Assembly: GCA_903851455.1 (NCBI GenBank)
Contig: CAINOM010000674.1
Coordinates: 1 to 6,832, forward strand
From: an uncultured Bacteroidota bacterium
GTDB taxonomy: Bacteria; Bacteroidota; Bacteroidia; Chitinophagales; Chitinophagaceae
Length of the DNA: 6,832 nucleotides
Reading direction: 5' to 3'
Made by a program: the position numbers and the translations under genes. Below the pieces are notes generated by a model. It was given only the letters and a program-made list of their open reading frames with translations, was not told the origin of the DNA and did not search any database. Shown piece after piece: positions 1 through 6,832 of this stretch (position 1 is its first letter; each line of letters opens with the position of its first letter).

Positions 1-240
1 GAACTACCCGACCTTATTTTTTTAGACATACACATGCCGTTGATGAATGGATTCGAATTCCTAGCTGCATTCAATGAAAAATATGAAGCCATGAAGGACA
101 AGGTGACCGTCATCCTGCTTACCTCTTCACTCGATCCCGTAGACATGAGACTATCGCATGAATTCCCGAACATAAAGCTTTATCTCAACAAGCCGTTGCG
201 GGCAGAGATGCTTGATAAAGTAAGCGCTATGATGTCATAA
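1..240 (+). CDS. Response regulator receiver domain protein, CheY-like, 5'-truncated
   Basis: This is the C-terminal 79 residues of a phosphoacceptor receiver domain; the reading frame is open to the left edge, so roughly the first 50 residues, including the acidic pocket after strand 1, lie outside the window. Visible hallmarks are the phosphorylation site in FLDIHMPLMNGFEFL (Asp9 of the fragment), the switch residue in ILLTSS (Thr41) and the invariant Lys-Pro in LNKPL (Lys64). The protein ends about 15 residues after that Lys, enough only for the last helix. It is therefore a stand-alone receiver without a DNA-binding or enzymatic output domain on its C-terminal side. Such proteins usually act in the cytoplasm as phosphorelay intermediates or by binding a partner. 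An output domain on the missing N-terminal side cannot be excluded but would be unusual. The partner kinase is not in the window. The next gene follows after 34 nt on the same strand. Confidence 0.93.
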   Translation, partial: ELPDLIFLDIHMPLMNGFEFLAAFNEKYEAMKDKVTVILLTSSLDPVDMRLSHEFPNIKLYLNKPLRAEMLDKVSAMMS

Positions 241-274
241 AGACGCTCTACTAATAACATCCCTGGCAACCAAA

Positions 275-1543
275 ATGACCTGTAAAACCCTTCTCGTCTG
301 CCTCAGTATGGTTGTGTGTGCATTAATACAAGCCGATAATGCAGCCGCGCAAAACAAGTGGAAAACAGGCTATGTGGTAAACACAGGTGGCGACACACTC
401 CGTGGAAAAATAGCTTATCGGCAGAGATCCAGGTCACTTAGAAGTGTCCTTTTCATAAAGGATGAAGACAGTACGAGGACGCGATATACACCAACCGAAC
501 TTAGGTCGTTGAAAATTCAGCTGCCGTTTCAGGGCTTATACTTTAAATCCTTTGTAACCGATATAAATGTATCGCCCGATAATCTTGCGGAGCTGACCAA
601 TACTCCCACAGCTAAATTTTTGAAACACAGCTTCTTTGCACAGCTGCTGGTATCAGGAAAGAAAAGCCTATACACATACACAGATACTGTTTTCAACAAA
701 AAACATTTTCTGATAGAGTACCCGGAAAATAAATTAACTGACCTGGTGTATAAACGCTATTATCTTGACAATGGAAAAACAATAGTCATGTACAATACCG
801 AATACATAAAACAACTCGGAAAATTCTATTCAGACTGCCCGTCTTTGATCAAGGAGATCAACGATGCTCAATTTACTGCGCCAAGCCTCATGCAATTGGC
901 AAAAGCGTACAATCAATGCAATCAAAGCGACACCGGGAACCGATATGAGTTTAAGCCAGAAAAAACGAAGGCTTTTTTTGGCGTTGACCTGGGCGCTGAT
1001 AAAACAACACTGCATGCCGCCGGGGCGTTCCACGATGGTATGAAATTCAATTCATCTTACAATTTTAACGCCGGTTTATTCCTTAATATCGTACTGCCTT
1101 TTACCCGAAATCAATGGAGTATATACAATGAGCTGATGTTTGCTCAGTATAAAATGCAGTCAAGCACTTATCAGCCATTCAGCTTTGAAACTGCACACGC
1201 AGATGTACAAATGTCTTACGTAAAGTTAGTCACAGGGATCAGCTATCAATATCCTTATCACCAGGTAAAGCCATTCATCAATGCAGGGATGGTTAATGGA
1301 ATTGCTGTTTCAGCAACGGCTACCGAATATCTCCACGATGCCGGTACAACAGATCCAAATACAACACAGCCGTTGACGGGAGTAAAGCGTTACGAACAAT
1401 CTTATTTCGTGGGGGCCGGCATAACATACAAAAAATATGGAGCTGAGCTAAGATATGAACACGGCGATGGGTTTGCTGGATCCGGGTGCGTGTCTACATC
1501 CACTTCGTACATACTTTTTTTGCTGAAATATTCATTTCTGTAA
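275..1543 (+). CDS. Secreted protein of unknown function with probable C-terminal outer-membrane beta-barrel
   Basis: I do not recognise a named family with certainty. Residues 1-25 form a signal peptide: a hydrophobic core (LLVCLSMVVCALI), then a cleavage site after AAA before Gln26. The mature protein opens with GYVVNTGGDTLRGKI (about 32-46), a pattern common at the start of secreted Bacteroidota proteins that carry an N-terminal beta-rich domain. Residues about 230-422 alternate polar and aromatic/hydrophobic residues in strand-like stretches (FFGVDLGA, FNAGLFLNIVLPF, YNELMFAQYKM, YVKLVTGISYQY, SYFVGAGITY, YGAELRYEHG) and end in YILFLLKYSFL, as expected for a small outer-membrane barrel of the PorT-like/OMP beta-barrel type. 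The start is the first ATG, preceded by A-rich sequence without a Shine-Dalgarno, as is usual in this phylum. It may be cotranscribed with the receiver gene upstream. The barrel is inferred from the strand pattern; substrate and role are unknown. Confidence 0.85.
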   Translation: MTCKTLLVCLSMVVCALIQADNAAAQNKWKTGYVVNTGGDTLRGKIAYRQRSRSLRSVLFIKDEDSTRTRYTPTELRSLKIQLPFQGLYFKSFVTDINVSPDNLAELTNTPTAKFLKHSFFAQLLVSGKKSLYTYTDTVFNKKHFLIEYPENKLTDLVYKRYYLDNGKTIVMYNTEYIKQLGKFYSDCPSLIKEINDAQFTAPSLMQLAKAYNQCNQSDTGNRYEFKPEKTKAFFGVDLGADKTTLHAAGAFHDGMKFNSSYNFNAGLFLNIVLPFTRNQWSIYNELMFAQYKMQSSTYQPFSFETAHADVQMSYVKLVTGISYQYPYHQVKPFINAGMVNGIAVSATATEYLHDAGTTDPNTTQPLTGVKRYEQSYFVGAGITYKKYGAELRYEHGDGFAGSGCVSTSTSYILFLLKYSFL

Positions 1544-1652
1544 GTGCTGTTTCGTTATTCGTTTCGCCTACGACCTCTTCCCCAGCAGGCGATTAAATAA
1601 TGCTTTTAATGGCATGATAATTTATTAACCCTTTCCAACTAAAACTTATTGT

Positions 1653-2309
1653 ATGCCTACGGCAAAAAAACCAACCCCCGCCAAAAAGAAGAGTATCGTC
1701 AAGCAGCCACCGGCGCTGAAAAAGGTCGCAAAAAAGAAACCTGCAGTGCCGCAGCCAGCAAAGCCATCGGACAAAGATATGCTCGCCAAATTTTTTCTCG
1801 ATGAACTGAAGGACATTTACTGGGCCGAGAAACACCTGGTAAAAGCACTGACGAAAATGGAGAAAAGTGCAACTGCACCGGCATTGAAAGGAGCATTTGC
1901 CAACCACAGGAAGGTCACCGAAGGTCATGGAAAACGACTTGAAGAAATATTCGGGATGTTGAAACAAAAGCCTGTTGCTAAAAAATGTGAAGCAATGGCA
2001 GGCATCACAAAAGAGGGCGATGACATTATCAGCGAAACTGAGAAAGGAACAGAAACAAGAGATGTGGGCCTGATATTCGCCGCGCAAAAAGTAGAACATT
2101 ACGAGATAGCCACTTATGGCGGACTGGCCGAAATAGCCCGCACACTGGGCCTCAAGCAGGTCTCGGTCATTTTAGATAAAACACTTGCCGAGGAGAAAGA
2201 AGCGGACGAGGAGCTGAGCAAACTCGCAGTAAGAAATATAAATGAACAAGCTGCCGAAGAAAAAGACCAGCCAGGCTTTTTAGATAAGCTGGTTGGTATG
2301 TTCAGTTAG
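1653..2309 (+). CDS. Ferritin-like DUF892 (YciE/YciF-type) protein with Lys/Pro/Ala-rich N-terminal tail
   Basis: Residues about 40-200 match the DUF892 ferritin-like four-helix family: LDELKDIYWAEKHLVKAL (helix 1), NHRKVTEGHGKRLEEIF (helix 2), the family's KKCEAMAGI loop (about 110-118), a conserved Arg-Asp (136-137), AAQKVEHYEIATYG (helix 3, about 143-156) and TLAEEKEADEELSKLA (helix 4). Likely metal-site residues include Glu59, the Glu/His residues of helix 2, Glu148, His149, Glu151 and Glu181; their assignment is from family pattern, not structure. E. coli YciF is about 166 residues, so this 218-residue protein is longer because of its N-terminus: residues 1-39 contain 12 Lys, 9 Pro and 6 Ala and no acidic residue. 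There is no signal peptide, so it should be cytoplasmic. The family is linked to stress responses, but its biochemical role is poorly defined. The gene stands alone, 109 nt after the barrel gene. A start at Met43 (1779) would remove the tail but would cut into helix 1. Confidence 0.92.
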   Translation: MPTAKKPTPAKKKSIVKQPPALKKVAKKKPAVPQPAKPSDKDMLAKFFLDELKDIYWAEKHLVKALTKMEKSATAPALKGAFANHRKVTEGHGKRLEEIFGMLKQKPVAKKCEAMAGITKEGDDIISETEKGTETRDVGLIFAAQKVEHYEIATYGGLAEIARTLGLKQVSVILDKTLAEEKEADEELSKLAVRNINEQAAEEKDQPGFLDKLVGMFS

Positions 2310-2334
2310 CCGATTTGCAACACAGGACTAAAAC

Positions 2335-2381
2335 AACATAGCGCGAAGTGGATAAGGTGCTCTTCCAATTCGCGCTATGTT
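2335..2381. terminator. Probable bidirectional terminator between convergent genes
   Basis: A perfect 13-bp inverted repeat (AACATAGCGCGAA at 2335-2347, complement at 2369-2381) continues after one G/A mismatch with four more pairs (TGGA/TCCA), leaving an 11-nt loop at 2353-2363. It lies between the stop codons of the converging ferritin-like and DUF4197 genes. On the - strand the stem is followed by a T-rich run (GTTTTAG). On the + strand only a short TT follows, so termination may be stronger for the - strand transcript. Confidence 0.7.
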
Positions 2382-2403
2382 TATGCGGTCCGCAGACTAA
2401 AAA

Positions 2404-3156
2404 TTATTTCCCTCCAAACACTTTTTTCAGCAGGTCGGTAACCTGCGCCGCGGGATCTTTGCGGATCTTTGCTTCCTCTTGCGCAATGTATACAAACACG
2501 CCATTCAATGCACGCTCAGTAACATAAGCCGGAAGGTCAGGGTTTACTTTATTGAAAGTGGTCGGCAGCTCATTATAAGTATTGAATACAGTTGCCCAGT
2601 ATTTTGTAGCATTCACCTTGTCCAGCGACTGCTGGATCACCGGCCTGAAAGCTGCTGTGAGCTGCGCCGTTGTCTTTGCCTTCAGATATTGAGTAGCTGC
2701 ATCATTACCACCATTCAGTATAGAGAGCGCATCCTGTATTGACATGCTCTTTATTGCATTCACAAAAATGTCCAGTGCCTTTCCGGATGCATCTTCGGCG
2801 GCACGATTCATGGACAATATAGCATCGTCCACGTATTGGCCCATACCTACCTCGCGCAATGTATTTTCTACTTTTTTAGCTTCAGGTGGCATCAATACTT
2901 TTATCAGCGCGTCACCAAAGAAACCGTTGGCCACGGACACCTTGCCGGTTGCGTTCTTTGCACCTATCTGTAATGCCTGCCGCAGGCCATCAGATATTTG
3001 AGACTGACTCAGAGAACCGCCTTTCTTACTGCCCCCATTGTTCCCTATATCCTCGGCACTCTTCTCGGCTTTCTTCAGATAATCACCAAACTGTGCATTT
3101 GCATTTACCGAAATACCCGTTAATACCACAAACGCCAATATTGCTTTGATCGCCAT
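2404..3156 (-). CDS. DUF4197 family secreted protein
   Basis: Residues 1-21 are a signal peptide with a typical cleavage site (NANA before QFGDYL), so the product is exported; the periplasm is the most likely location. After a low-complexity linker rich in Gly, Ser, Lys and Asn (about 37-48), the rest matches DUF4197. Recognisable landmarks are ISDGLRQALQIGAKNA near the start, VANGFFGDALIKVLMPPEAKKVENTLREVG, DIFVNAIKSMSIQDALSILNGG, then ATQYLKAKTTAQLTAAFRPVI and a Trp/Tyr-containing segment (KYWATVFNTYN). The family occurs widely in Gram-negative bacteria and has no established function. No lipobox Cys is present, so it is probably soluble rather than a lipoprotein. The start is the ATG directly before the signal peptide. 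The gene lies 89 nt downstream of the TonB receptor on the same strand but has its own candidate promoter in the gap. Confidence 0.92.
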   Translation of the reverse strand: MAIKAILAFVVLTGISVNANAQFGDYLKKAEKSAEDIGNNGGSKKGGSLSQSQISDGLRQALQIGAKNATGKVSVANGFFGDALIKVLMPPEAKKVENTLREVGMGQYVDDAILSMNRAAEDASGKALDIFVNAIKSMSIQDALSILNGGNDAATQYLKAKTTAQLTAAFRPVIQQSLDKVNATKYWATVFNTYNELPTTFNKVNPDLPAYVTERALNGVFVYIAQEEAKIRKDPAAQVTDLLKKVFGGK

Positions 3157-3186
3157 AAATTTTCTTGTTTAATGATTGCTGTACTT

Positions 3187-3220
3187 ACCAGTTCAAATAT
3201 AGTACCAGTTTTCCACCAGT
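3187..3220 (-). promoter_or_regulatory. Three ACTGGT direct repeats around candidate promoter (possible operator)
   Basis: Read on the - strand, ACTGGT occurs three times in 34 nt (3220-3215, 3209-3204, 3192-3187), with start-to-start spacings of 11 and 17 nt. The second and third copies share eight bases (AACTGGTA). Two copies lie upstream of the candidate -7 element and one immediately downstream. The arrangement would suit binding of a regulator, but no protein is identified and chance is not excluded. Confidence 0.35.
3194..3201 (-). promoter_or_regulatory. Candidate Bacteroidota -7 promoter element for the DUF4197 gene
   Basis: The - strand reads TATATTTG, an exact match to the TAnnTTTG element recognised by the Bacteroidota primary sigma factor. 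It ends 37 nt before the DUF4197 start codon, giving a plausible short leader. No clear TTG is seen at the usual -33 distance, so the call rests on one half of the promoter and on its position. Confidence 0.45.
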
Positions 3221-3245
3221 CTATAGTTTTAACATAACGACGCAC

Positions 3246-5912
3246 TTACTTCCCTTTGCCGCCGCCGCCGGGAGGGCCGCCCTGTCCACCACCCTGGTCG
3301 CTGTCATCGCCTTCTTTCATGTTCTTCTCCCTGTCTACGTCGTTTGGCTTCTCCGGCTTGTTCTTGTCATCCGCTTTACCGCCACGCTTTCCGCCGCCGC
3401 TCTTGCCGAGGTCTTGCTTACCAAAACGGTAGGTAAACTGGATATTGCCGATGCGTGTTTCCTTTACACGATTGATCGTTTCATCGTAATAAGGGAGGTT
3501 GTAATTGGTAACAAAAACATGCGTTTTGAAGATATCGGAACAGTTCAGTACAAGCGTAGCTTTGTTCTTCCAGAAGTTTTTCTTTAACGCTACATCCACC
3601 CAATATGTTTCTTTCAGATTTCCTTGCGCTATTACTTTAGGCGACTCATAATTAGCGTTTACCTGGAATGAGAAATTCTTAGGCAACTTCAGATTGGTAT
3701 TAATTTTTCCGAACCAGGTAAAGCCGCTATTGTTAGAAAGATACTGTGAATACTGAGGGTTGCCATTGCCAATAATGAGCTGGTTCTCAAAAAAATTCGC
3801 GTTGATCGTCGCATCCCATATTGGTATGATCTGTACGTGGCCGGTACCTTCAAGGCCGTAAGTAGTACCTGATGCTATGTTTACCGGTTGTGAGAACAAG
3901 TTGCTTGCAGATACACCATACCTCGTAGCCTGGTCTGCGGTAAGTGGTATCGTTACCTTTTCAATCAGGTTTTGCGTGTAAGAATAATAAGTGCTGAGTA
4001 TAAAATTATCGCCACGGTTATCGTTCTTGCTGTAGCTGAATTCTATATTATGGATGAACTCAGGAATCAGGTTGGGGTTGCCGGTATTAACTGTACCCGG
4101 ATTAGAAAGGTCGACAAACGGCAATAGTTGCATAAATCCAGGACGGTTGGTGCGCCGGCTATAATTCAGATAAATGCTTTGCTGATTGGCCAGCTGGTAC
4201 GAAACAAATGCGGAAGGAAAAAGATTGAAGAAGTCGTTGTGATAAGATGCCTGCCGTGGCGTTTGTCCAGAGCCGCTATAGGCCGCATCTTCCGCGCGCA
4301 GGCCGGCCTGGTAACTGAATTTGCCCAGCTGATCACTCCAGTTGATGTATCCGGCATGAATCTGCTGCGTATAATTGTAAATAGATAAAAGGCTGGAATC
4401 TGTGTGTTTATTTGTGCCCGCCGGATCTATACCCGTTGAATCTACTACCGGGTTGTCGCTGCTGTTGAACCAATAAAACTGCGACTTAAAGCCGAGCCCT
4501 AGTTTACCATTCTTGGTAAACAAAGGATCAGTATAGTCTGCCCAAACGTTGAGGGTCTTGTTATTGCCTATACCCGGGGCATGCTCAACGATAGGCGTGA
4601 ATGCTTTCGGCACATTGTTGCCGCCTATTACACTGTCAATAAGTGTTGTATAATCCTGGCTGCGTTTAAAAGTGGTTGTCGCATAGGTGGCATCGACACT
4701 CAGCTCTTCGTCCTTCTTCTTAAACTTACGCTTGTAGTCGAGCGCCGTGGAGTAAGACGTTGGTCTCCCTGAAAAATTGGAGAAACGCTGCTGGTAATTC
4801 GTAGCACCTGCATCCCGGGGAGCCCCGTAAACTGTATAATCGGAAGTGTCCTTAAAGCCAAACTGCATGGCATTAATATTTTCCGTCAGCGTTATTGAGT
4901 TGTATTTGTCGGGATCAAACGAGGCCCCGATCGTGTTGAATGTACCATCAAAGAGACGTGGTACGTGCTCATACGTATGATACGATTGCAGCGCCGCTCG
5001 GCGAACGGAGTCCGGCGAGTATGTGACAGTAGAGTCTTTATCAGTGCGGTCTGTCGTTACGTTGTTGTAGGTGTTGTTGATTCGGAAACTGCTGTTGAGG
5101 AATACATTCCATTTGCCTTTGCGGGCGTTAAGGCCGAAATTGCCATTGTATTTATTGTTCGTTCCTGCGCCCAATGTTATGTTCCCGTTCATGCCGAACC
5201 GGCCATCCTTTTTTGTAATGATGTTGATGATGCCACTTGTACCTTGCGCATCATACTTAGCAGATGGATTAGTGATCACTTCTACGCTTTCAATACTGTT
5301 GGCCGGGAGGCTCTGCAGTGCGGATGTAACATCGGTACCCAAAAGAGTAGATGGTTTTCCGTCTATAAGTATCGTCACATCGCTTTTCCCACGCAGGCTC
5401 ACATTTCCATCGGCATCTACAGATACGGAAGGCACATTCTGCAGCACATCGGTAGCGCTGCCGCCGGCAGTAGTTGTATTCTTTTCTACATTAAATACTT
5501 TTTTGTCCACCTTCAGCTCCATAATAGGCCTTTCGCCGGTGACGCTCACTGTGCCTAGCGTATTTTCAGTTTCAACAAGCTTAATGCTGCCAAGTTTTTT
5601 ATTCGGGGCATCGGCTGTTATCTGCACACTCACAAACTTAGTGGCAATACCTATCGACTCTATGCGCAGGCGGAAGTTGCCAATACCCGTATTTGAAATG
5701 CTGAATGAACCATCATCTTTAGACAGGTCGCCGTTGGCCACACTTGAATCTGCACGCAGCAAGGTCACTGTTGCATATGAAACAGGGTTGTTCTTGGCAT
5801 CTACCAGCTTACCGGTAATACTACCAATAGGGGGAGGAGTTTGCTGGCCATACACAGTAAATGTGAACAATGATATCAGTAGCAGGCTGAATGCGAGTCG
5901 AAGTGAGTACAT
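3246..5912 (-). CDS. TonB-dependent receptor-like outer-membrane protein (carboxypeptidase-like domain, plug, beta-barrel)
   Basis: This 888-residue protein has a signal peptide (1-22, LAFSLLLISLFTFTVYG then Gln-Gln). A carboxypeptidase-regulatory-like beta-sandwich follows (about 31-115, starting GSITGKLVDAKNNPVSYATV), then a plug domain (about 120-236) with DVLQNVPSVSVDADGNVSLRG, ILIDGKPS and NPSAKYDAQGTSGIINI. The remainder, to about residue 832, is a large beta-barrel of the OMP_b-brl_3 type, with landmarks SIYLNYSRRTNRPGF and NTGNPNLIPEFIHNIEFSYS and a last strand GNIQFTYRFGK. The final 56 residues are a hydrophilic Gly/Lys/Asp tail. Relatives are outer-membrane proteins driven by TonB or structurally like such receptors; the ligand cannot be told, and no SusD partner is adjacent. 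I chose the ATG at 5912; an in-frame TTG at 5939 would only add nine residues before the signal peptide. No clear promoter is seen in the 124 nt before it. Confidence 0.93.
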   Translation of the reverse strand: MYSLRLAFSLLLISLFTFTVYGQQTPPPIGSITGKLVDAKNNPVSYATVTLLRADSSVANGDLSKDDGSFSISNTGIGNFRLRIESIGIATKFVSVQITADAPNKKLGSIKLVETENTLGTVSVTGERPIMELKVDKKVFNVEKNTTTAGGSATDVLQNVPSVSVDADGNVSLRGKSDVTILIDGKPSTLLGTDVTSALQSLPANSIESVEVITNPSAKYDAQGTSGIINIITKKDGRFGMNGNITLGAGTNNKYNGNFGLNARKGKWNVFLNSSFRINNTYNNVTTDRTDKDSTVTYSPDSVRRAALQSYHTYEHVPRLFDGTFNTIGASFDPDKYNSITLTENINAMQFGFKDTSDYTVYGAPRDAGATNYQQRFSNFSGRPTSYSTALDYKRKFKKKDEELSVDATYATTTFKRSQDYTTLIDSVIGGNNVPKAFTPIVEHAPGIGNNKTLNVWADYTDPLFTKNGKLGLGFKSQFYWFNSSDNPVVDSTGIDPAGTNKHTDSSLLSIYNYTQQIHAGYINWSDQLGKFSYQAGLRAEDAAYSGSGQTPRQASYHNDFFNLFPSAFVSYQLANQQSIYLNYSRRTNRPGFMQLLPFVDLSNPGTVNTGNPNLIPEFIHNIEFSYSKNDNRGDNFILSTYYSYTQNLIEKVTIPLTADQATRYGVSASNLFSQPVNIASGTTYGLEGTGHVQIIPIWDATINANFFENQLIIGNGNPQYSQYLSNNSGFTWFGKINTNLKLPKNFSFQVNANYESPKVIAQGNLKETYWVDVALKKNFWKNKATLVLNCSDIFKTHVFVTNYNLPYYDETINRVKETRIGNIQFTYRFGKQDLGKSGGGKRGGKADDKNKPEKPNDVDREKNMKEGDDSDQGGGQGGPPGGGGKGK

Positions 5913-6036
5913 ATTATAGTTAAGTGGCGCAAAATTCAAGGAAATATGCGAGAAATGCGCGTTTGGCCGAATAAAATATTGTTAATAGGTCGATATTTAA
6001 AATCAATACCAGATTCGCCGAAGAGGACGCTATAAT

Positions 6037-6832
6037 TTAGAATTTAGTATCGTTAATACCTATCGTCTCCTCCGTGAGGTATACATTACGGTCTGCGGCA
6101 TTGCGCACAACCAGTTCGGCAATAAAGCCTGTGAGGAAAAACAAGGTGCCGATAACCATGATGGGTGGCGCAAGATAAAAACCTACCTTATGGGTAAGGC
6201 CAAAACCGGCACCCTCGGTAAGGCGCTGAATGATGAGCCAGAAAACAATGACAAATCCGATGAGGAAGGTAAATGAACCTAGTGTACCGAACAGGTGCAT
6301 GGGCTTCTTTCCAAAACGGCTCACAAACTGTATAGACAAAAGATCGAGGAAACCATTGATGAACCGCTCCCAGCCAAACTTTGACACACCGTACTTGCGT
6401 GGTCTGTGCTGTACTACTTTTTCCCCTATTTTTTTGAAACCAGCGTATTTAGCCAGCACAGGTATAAAGCGGTGCATTTCGCCATATACCTCAATGCTTT
6501 TCACCACTTTACGCTTATAGGATTTAAGACCGCAGTTCATGTCGTGCAGTTTTATGCCGCTGAGCCAGCGGTTTACTCCATTATAAAGCTTCGAAGGGAG
6601 ATTTTTGGTGATGGCGTTATCGTAGCGTACTTTTTTCCAGCCGCTTACCAGGTCGTAGCCGTCTTCCATGATCATTTTGTACAGGCCCGGTATTTCATCA
6701 GGGCTATCCTGCAGATCGGCGTCCATGGTTATCACCACGTTGCCTGTGGCAGCTTTGAAGCCCATATATAGTGCCGGGCTTTTGCCGTAATTGCGCTGAA
6801 ACCTGATGGCCTTTACAGCGGGATGCTTTGCA
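6037..6832 (-). CDS. GT2 family glycosyltransferase, polyprenyl-phosphate sugar transferase type, 5'-truncated
   Basis: The frame is open to the right edge, so the coding region begins outside the window; the Met codon at 6765-6763 is internal, because the 22 codons before it (including RFQRNYGKSPALY) match the family. The 264 visible residues carry the nucleotide-sugar/metal motif in ITMDADLQDSPDEIP (Asp37, Asp39), DMNCGLKSYKR, GEMHRFIPVLA (about 117-127) and HRPRKYGVSKFGWERF (about 142-157). Two C-terminal membrane helices follow (about 182-202 and 217-241). This is the layout of DPM1/GtrB-like enzymes, which transfer a sugar from a nucleotide donor to a polyprenyl phosphate at the cytoplasmic face of the inner membrane for envelope glycan or lipid modification. 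The sugar is not predictable. Roughly 60 N-terminal residues are missing. The TonB receptor follows after 124 nt on the same strand, without an obvious functional link. Confidence 0.94.
   Translation of the reverse strand, partial: AKHPAVKAIRFQRNYGKSPALYMGFKAATGNVVITMDADLQDSPDEIPGLYKMIMEDGYDLVSGWKKVRYDNAITKNLPSKLYNGVNRWLSGIKLHDMNCGLKSYKRKVVKSIEVYGEMHRFIPVLAKYAGFKKIGEKVVQHRPRKYGVSKFGWERFINGFLDLLSIQFVSRFGKKPMHLFGTLGSFTFLIGFVIVFWLIIQRLTEGAGFGLTHKVGFYLAPPIMVIGTLFFLTGFIAELVVRNAADRNVYLTEETIGINDTKF

Noticed and set aside
1564..1592. Possible terminator after the 422-aa gene (TCGCCT/AGGCGA inverted repeat)
   Set aside because: Only 6 bp of stem with a 17-nt loop, and no T-tract follows. An overlapping AT-rich dyad further right (about 1590-1628) is imperfect. 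Neither is good enough to call.
1593..2099. 168-codon open frame on the - strand opposite the ferritin-like gene
   Set aside because: It is antisense to the DUF892 gene; its Phe/Cys/Leu-rich translation mirrors the Lys- and Glu-rich codons of the real gene.
2384..2394. Short palindrome TGCGGTCCGCA beside the large hairpin
   Set aside because: Five-base arms with a single central base cannot form a stable hairpin, and one isolated copy is not enough to propose a protein-binding site.
4965..5558. 197-codon open frame on the + strand
   Set aside because: It is antisense to the plug and barrel region of the receptor and shows no domain or start-site support.
3246..5912. Polysaccharide utilisation (SusC/SusD) locus
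   Set aside because: The receptor shows the OMP_b-brl_3 type of barrel rather than clear SusC features, and there is no SusD-like lipoprotein or glycoside hydrolase next to it.
5071..5919. 282-codon open frame on the + strand opposite the TonB receptor
   Set aside because: It lies entirely antisense to a well-supported gene with clear family domains, and its translation shows no recognisable motif. It is a by-product of the codon use of the real gene.
5913..6036. Promoter for the TonB receptor in the 124-nt gap
   Set aside because: On the - strand I found AT-rich stretches but no clear TAnnTTTG with a TTG at the right distance, and no convincing terminator after the glycosyltransferase gene.
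6406..6771. 121-codon open frame on the + strand
   Set aside because: It is antisense to the conserved catalytic region of the GT2 glycosyltransferase.

Overview
The window looks like ordinary chromosome from a member of the Bacteroidota, perhaps Chitinophagia or Sphingobacteriia; the exact lineage is inference. Four things point there: a TonB-dependent receptor of the 'carboxypeptidase-like domain + plug + outer-membrane beta-barrel' type, a secreted barrel-like protein with the phylum's common GYVV...GDTLRGKI opening, gene starts without Shine-Dalgarno sequences, and a candidate promoter element of the TAnnTTTG type. I see no tRNA, rRNA, CRISPR array, insertion sequence or phage gene.

Layout. 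The left part (1-2309) reads on the + strand. It holds the 3' end of a single-domain CheY-like response regulator (1-240), a 422-aa secreted protein of unknown function with a probable C-terminal outer-membrane beta-barrel (275-1543), and a DUF892/YciF-type ferritin-like protein with an added Lys/Pro/Ala-rich N-terminal tail (1653-2309). The right part (2404-6832) reads on the - strand. In transcription order it holds a GT2 glycosyltransferase cut by the window edge (6832-6037), an 888-aa TonB-dependent receptor-like protein (5912-3246) and a DUF4197 secreted protein (3156-2404). The two halves converge at about 2310-2403, where a long hairpin could stop transcription from both sides.

How the genes relate. 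No pathway is evident. The receiver and the secreted barrel protein are 34 nt apart and could be cotranscribed. The other gaps are about 90-125 nt, and the DUF4197 gene appears to have its own promoter. Most products act in the envelope: a membrane-anchored glycosyltransferase, two outer-membrane barrels and a secreted or periplasmic DUF4197 protein. The ferritin-like protein suggests a stress role. All intergenic stretches are under 130 nt.

Novelty. I do not see a convincing undescribed system. The points most worth a second look are the histone-like tail on the ferritin-like protein, the three ACTGGT repeats around the candidate DUF4197 promoter, the 56-residue Gly/charged tail after the last barrel strand of the receptor, and the hairpin between the convergent genes.
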